Translations under genes and position numbers: made by a program | Notes under the pieces: generated by a model | Databases searched by the model: none | What the model saw: only the letters and a program-made list of their open reading frames with translations | What the model was told of the DNA's origin: nothing | In this document: positions 60,394 to 64,000 of the stretch, in pieces | How positions within the stretch are numbered: the first letter of the stretch is position 1 | Layout of the letters: every line of letters starts with the position of its first letter | Origin: Sacculina carcini | Lineage: Eukaryota > Arthropoda > Thecostraca > Sacculinidae | Direction: 5' to 3' | Length of the DNA stretch: 64,000 nt | Assembly (NCBI GenBank): GCA_916048095.2 | Contig: OU696582.1 | Span: 4,742,001 to 4,806,000 of the forward strand

Positions 60394-61334
60394 TGTAGCC
60401 ACACACATCAATTCTTTATTGTTCCATGTGTGTCAAATGTGTACACTGTTTTATTCTATTTACATTTGCCAATTATATGAATGCCACTATATCACTGTCA
60501 CTGTATTACCGCGAGTATCATTACGTATTTACAGTACGTATTACGTTGTTGTTGTTGTTGTTGTTGTTGTATTAATTCCGATATATAACAATTAAGTGTG
60601 CACGATGTTTGTATATGGTTTTGATTGTTATTGCTGTTATTTATCACAAAATGTTAGACGCGCATGCGCGTCAGACAAACACACACACACACATTCGTCA
60701 TGTTGCACACGGTAGCAGTGACGCCACGTGTAACACTACACCGTACGGTTACAACGTGCGGTATATAAAGCGTGCCATTTCGGTAATAAACGCCTCTTTC
60801 ACGTCGTCGGCTCTGAGTTTCACTGGTCTCCACGGTACCGCTCCCGCTCCCTGTGAAATTATCGAGTTAACCTACGCAATATACATTTCGGTATTTTTAA
60901 AGACCACATCGCCCTCACAGCGTTTAGCCAAGGATAGATTGTGCTCTGCCGCCTGTCTTGGACTGAATACCGTAGCCGGTTATTCCTCCGAGACAGACGC
61001 CCATAGAGGTGGGCTTGAGAACATTTGATTCTGAGGCATCAGACGTTCGCTTTAAACCGTCGAGTCTGGCTAGTGTCACTTAGCGGTGCACTCCCAGCTC
61101 GGACGTCTCTTAGCAAGACGGAAGGTTTTTATACCGAGCGTCGCGCTGTAGGGTAGTCGGTTTCAGGTCGACAGACAGGGCACAGCCTGTCGTTCCAGTG
61201 CGCTGCAGTTGGCGTTAGTGAGTGACTGGGTCTCACACCCTCCGTCACTCGTACACTACGCCACTGGTTCACGGCACACCTGCTGCCACAGCCACTGGGA
61301 CTGATCGCTAGCGGCATCATGCCCAAAAGCGACA
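60394..61334 (+). mobile_element. Solo LTR in LINE Y
   Basis: 941 bp, TGTAGCC ... GCGACA, TSD GTAT (60390-60393 and 61335-61338). TATA box TATATAAA at 60762-60769, AATAAA at 60785-60790, (GTT)n at about 60549-60570. LINE Y reads through when it is removed. Long for an LTR with such a short TATA-to-AATAAA distance; orientation + follows from these signals. Confidence 0.75.
60762..60790 (+). promoter_or_regulatory. TATA box and polyadenylation signal of the solo LTR
   Basis: TATATAAA followed after 15 bp by AATAAA. Confidence 0.55.
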
Positions 61335-61338
61335 GTAT

Positions 61339-61673
61339 AGCGCCACACCTCCCCCATGAAAGTTTCTACAATTTGTGAAAAAATGATACCCCGGCATATC
61401 ATACAAGAAATTGAGGTGTGAATCAAGACGGATTTTAGTGAGACCAATTATATCGAAGGTGTTCGAAGAAGGGCATAAAATATAATCTTGAAGGTTTTGA
61501 CATTTTTTAGGAATTGACCTAATATTCAGGTGAAAAATCGAAAACGAGTTATTGGTGCCAACGGATATGATGGTGTCATCAGGCATTACATAATTGCATT
61601 CCGGAATTGAAAGTCTGTTTACATATAGTTCATCGGCGCATGGACCATCATATTTGTCTGCTGTTGAGAGCAT
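61339..61673 (-). pseudogene. LINE Y ORF2 start, endonuclease N-terminus
   Basis: ATG at 61673, 120 bp after ORF1. FSIFHLNIRSIPKKCQNLQ, then FDIIGLTKIRLDSH, where the catalytic Glu (usually TET/TEI) is Lys, and the HGGGVALY loop. Broken by the solo LTR. Confidence 0.8.
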
Positions 61674-61793
61674 TGTAACACAGATCAGTGTAACCCCTAT
61701 CCCTGTTGGACATCATTATAAAAAGAAAAATAAAAGAACTGGAGATACAGAGACATCGTACAAGGCAACATACACCTGACTGATGTAGACGCC

Positions 61794-62717
61794 TCAGTTT
61801 TTCTTTGGTGCCCTTCGCACTCTGGTTGGCGCCGTGGTAGTGGTGGACACGGCCGCGCCAGTCGCCGGAGATGCCGCCCCAACCTCGTCGGCTGCGTCAG
61901 AAGTGGCGGCAGTCATATTGTATGGCGTCACCAATCCAGACGAGACGTCATCAGCACCAGTCAGAGGAGCAGCCACAGAGGCAGAAGTGTCCGGCACCGT
62001 GCGCCACCGTGCACCACCGTCGCTTCCATGCGGCCTTTCTCTTATAATAAGCCTGGTCCGGCGAAAATAAGCAATTTTGCCTTCGGCTCTTGCCTGATAC
62101 ATTTGTGGCAGTTGGTTTTTCACCTTGGCTTGGGATCCATGGCAAAGGTCCTCGTTGATATACATCCTGGTACCTTTTAACTTCACGGCATTTCTGCGCA
62201 CCAACTCTCTGTCGCCATACTTGGCAAAATGAGCAATGACTGTACGAGGCTCATTGTTTTTTTTCTGTCCCACACGATTGGCTTGCTCAATTTGAATTTC
62301 GGGTAATTCAAGCTTTGTCTCGAGAAATTCTTTCACTTTTTTGGTGGTTTGCTCCCATGTTTCACCACCTGCCGGTTCTTGCAAGCCACTAATCCGGAGA
62401 TTGTTTTTGCGGCTCAGGTCGTCCATGTAGACTTGTTTTTCTTCCAGTTTTCCAAAATCTTCATTGAACGTTTCAATTCGATCTTGATATTCTTGTCTTG
62501 ATTTTTGTTCATTTTTTCTTGCGCTTTGTAGAATCTTGTTTTCTTTCTTCAGCTCATCGATCGTACATTGACTGAACTCCAAGCTCTTTTGAAGTTCGCT
62601 GACCTTGTCTTCAAGTCTTTCAATTTTTCTGTACATTTGATCCATCATCATTTCAGTCATATTCCTGTATGCGTCCTGATGAGTTTTTAGAAGAGCGTTG
62701 ATCGTTTCCTGGTTCAT
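61794..62717 (-). CDS. LINE Y ORF1: coiled-coil RNA-binding protein of L1 type
   Basis: ATG at 62717 (MNQETINALLK); the longer frame upstream belongs to LINE X and 5' UTR. An N-terminal coiled coil of about 90 residues (KIERLEDKVSELQKSLEF ... KKENKILQSARK) is followed by an RRM-like domain (RKNNLRISGLQEPAG ... ANRVGQKKNNEPRTVIAHF) and a basic C-terminal domain (QAKVKNQLPQMYQARAEGKI). This is the L1-type (transposase_22) ORF1 layout. The alanine/threonine-rich tail is extra. About 308 aa, apparently intact, though ORF2 is dead. Confidence 0.85.
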   Translation of the reverse strand: MNQETINALLKTHQDAYRNMTEMMMDQMYRKIERLEDKVSELQKSLEFSQCTIDELKKENKILQSARKNEQKSRQEYQDRIETFNEDFGKLEEKQVYMDDLSRKNNLRISGLQEPAGGETWEQTTKKVKEFLETKLELPEIQIEQANRVGQKKNNEPRTVIAHFAKYGDRELVRRNAVKLKGTRMYINEDLCHGSQAKVKNQLPQMYQARAEGKIAYFRRTRLIIRERPHGSDGGARWRTVPDTSASVAAPLTGADDVSSGLVTPYNMTAATSDAADEVGAASPATGAAVSTTTTAPTRVRRAPKKN

Positions 62718-62827
62718 GCCGAGTGAGCTGATATAGGTCGAACTTGAGTTTAAGCACAAGGTCAAAGAGCACCAACAACACACGTCCACACTGTCCAAAC
62801 ACCAACACACAAGTGTAGATACAAATA

Positions 62828-63170
62828 GAAAACTGGAGGTATGACGGCAAGGAGTAGGGTGAAGAACAAATCGGCAAGGTTGGTTAAGAACACGTTGTAG
62901 TATTTTTAGGGAAGAACGAGGTAAGCTAAAGTATAGTGAGTTGCAATAGTCTAATCTAGAGAGTATAAGAGAATTAACAAGTTTAATAGATGAAGATTGA
63001 TCGAGACAGGGACGAATGGGATAGAGTGAACGTAGGATCAAACGACAAGTGCGTGCGACGGAGCGAATGTTATCTACAAAGGAGAGCGAAGAATAAAAAA
63101 TAATACCAAGATTTCGAACGGTAACGGCTAGGGGAACTGAGAGCAGCGGAGGACGTTGTATATAGCGTTG
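62828..63170 (-). pseudogene. LINE X RT fragment upstream of LINE Y
   Basis: VTVRNLGIIFYSSLSF, ARTCRLILRSLYPIRP and RLDYCNSLYFSLPRSSLK, ending at RHTSSFLF, which is continued at 52970. 5'-truncated near 63170. Confidence 0.85.
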
Positions 63171-63574
63171 GTGTTTGTATTTCAACATGTTTCATGTACA
63201 ATATTATTGAACATATTTGATTAAGAAAATTTTCAGCCTACAATATGTCAGTTGGCAAACAATTTCGTTTTTAAAAATCCATTTTACGTGACTTTATTAA
63301 ATACGTTTGAACTTCTTGGTACGTCTGATATCGAACATATCGCCGCGAAAGTTTTATGATATTCTTGTCGACAAAATTGACGCAGTAAAATAACTCAACA
63401 AGTTCAAACTTTAAGTCCCGCCTTTCTGATCGTTAGCGCGCGTGTGGTTTGTTGTTGAAATTTTTAGGACAAATGTGTTACTGATACTGTTTAGTTGTTT
63501 TAGGGATGTTTGTTTTTCCATGTTGAGTGTATTTATTCTTGTGTTTTCCAGAACGCTTTTTGTTTGTGTTGCAG
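63171..63574. other. Upstream region of the right-hand host gene
   Basis: Non-coding, AT-rich to 63400, then a GCGCGCG-containing stretch (63435) and pyrimidine-rich sequence leading to the acceptor at 63574. Could hold a promoter and a 5' untranslated exon; not provable here. Confidence 0.35.
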
Positions 63575-63766
63575 GTTTTGGCTAGTATAATGGAAAATGG
63601 GAGGATCAGGGATGATATTGCCAGGTGCAAAACGCTGGCAATGATTCAGCTGGATCGGTATATCCAGAACACCGTGGACTTGTACCGGGAGCTTGGTGTG
63701 TCTCAGGATCAGTGGCCGATGCTTGTGAAACACATATGGGATGAGATTTGTGGAGTGGCCTGTGAG
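63575..63766 (+). CDS. Host gene 3, first coding exon; PRC1/Ase1-like N-terminus (tentative)
   Basis: Good acceptor (TTTTTGTTTGTGTTGCAG at 63574) and donor GAG/GTGAGG at 63767. After 15 bases of 5' UTR, ATG at 63590 opens 59 codons, phase 0 at the donor. The product is helical, with DLYRELGVSQDQWPMLVKHI followed by WDEICGVACE. This spacing (W/Y-x-x-L-G-V-x-x-D-Q, then a helix with HI..., then an acidic end) resembles the start of PRC1/Ase1/MAP65 proteins, which cross-link antiparallel microtubules at the spindle midzone. The match is from memory and short; an unrelated coiled-coil protein is possible. Confidence 0.4.
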
Positions 63767-64000
63767 GTGAGGGACTTTATTTCATGCCTGCCCCTGTGCA
63801 CCCGTATATTATTAGTGTTGTATGTATTAGTATGGCCATACTTTTTTATTGTGTCTACTTTCGCGAATGGGAGGGCGTTGCGTGTGAAACCGCGGTATTT
63901 CAATTATGCCATAGTGTTGTATATCGTATTAACGAATATTCGGTGTTACCATGGTAACGGATGGGAGAGTTGAGTTCTCACCATATTTTTCTGTATTATA

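Larger units (their letters stand above)
52971..62822 (-). mobile_element. LINE Y: CR1/Jockey-like LINE with L1-type ORF1, split by three insertions
   Basis: The 3' end has a short tandem tail, (TTTACAA)n on the minus strand at 52971-52993. The 5' end is at 62822. ORF1 61794-62717. ORF2 in pieces 61339-61673, 60073-60393, 58928-59891 and 53357-54512. Removing the three insertions and one TSD each restores reading across every junction. ORF2 has additional frameshifts, so the copy is dead. Confidence 0.85.
52571..63170 (-). mobile_element. LINE X: 5'-truncated L2-clade copy, split by LINE Y
   Basis: The RT C-terminus lies in two pieces: 62828-63170 (PPLLSVPLAVTVRNLG ... RHTSSFLF) and 52615-52970 (FRWLPIVSRIHLRLCC ... 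FDPTSHTLTPFAKL). Together they give the same order as LINE W's last 250 residues. TSD TATTT (minus) at 52966-52970 and 62823-62827 brackets LINE Y. Confidence 0.8.

Overview
The window reads as nuclear DNA of an invertebrate animal. Candidate host genes are split into short exons with GT-AG introns plus one probable GC donor. Introns and spacers are full of CA/TG microsatellites. Nearly everything else is metazoan-type transposable elements (Ty3/Gypsy-like LTR elements, L2- and CR1/Jockey-like LINEs, hAT-like DNA elements). The standard genetic code fits all long frames. I cannot name the species.

Layout. Host sequence is confined to the edges. At 1-1794 (+) lies the 3' end of a gene for a single-pass membrane protein, with three phase-compatible exons. 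Facing it at about 6429-2450 (-) is a second multi-exon gene whose introns hold two decayed LINE fragments. At 63575-63766 (+) is a first coding exon that weakly resembles the N-terminus of PRC1/Ase1 microtubule bundlers.

The remaining ~57 kb is a nested stack of insertions, most resolved to the base by target-site duplications (TSDs). Three non-autonomous hAT-like units (R1 6608-16134, R2 16135-33589, R3 33976-44494) are the oldest layer. R1 received Gypsy-like element A (7713-12054) and deletion derivative B (12081-14844); B's LTR later took a LINE fragment with a restriction-like endonuclease domain. R2 received an apparently intact L2 LINE W (16219-20830), LINE fragments and LTR element C (22481-31941); C's 5' LTR then took a very young element E (26912-31714). 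R3 received the intact element G (34260-38932) and the broken element H (39680-43952). Further right, L2 copy Z (about 44690-52490) was split by a solo LTR (44992-45692) and by element I (47296-51678). A truncated L2 copy X was split by CR1/Jockey-like LINE Y (52971-62822), which was itself split by LTR element F (54513-58927), a 173-bp hAT MITE (59892-60064) and a second solo LTR (60394-61334).

Most notable are two unconventional primer arrangements. Elements B, C, F and G form one lineage with a Gypsy-like integrase and a cellular/BEL-like RNase H. Immediately next to the LTR they carry, instead of a TGG-type site, a 12-nt sequence complementary to nucleotides 1-12 of a tRNA: tRNA-Phe for B, C and F, tRNA-Ile for G. 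This predicts priming by 5' tRNA fragments. Elements A and H carry next to the LTR a 17-18 nt exact reverse complement of their own LTR around the AATAAA. The two sequences differ between the elements but stay complementary within each, which is the signature of self-priming as known for Tf1. E and G have LTR pairs that look identical and uninterrupted reading frames, so they are probably recently or currently active.
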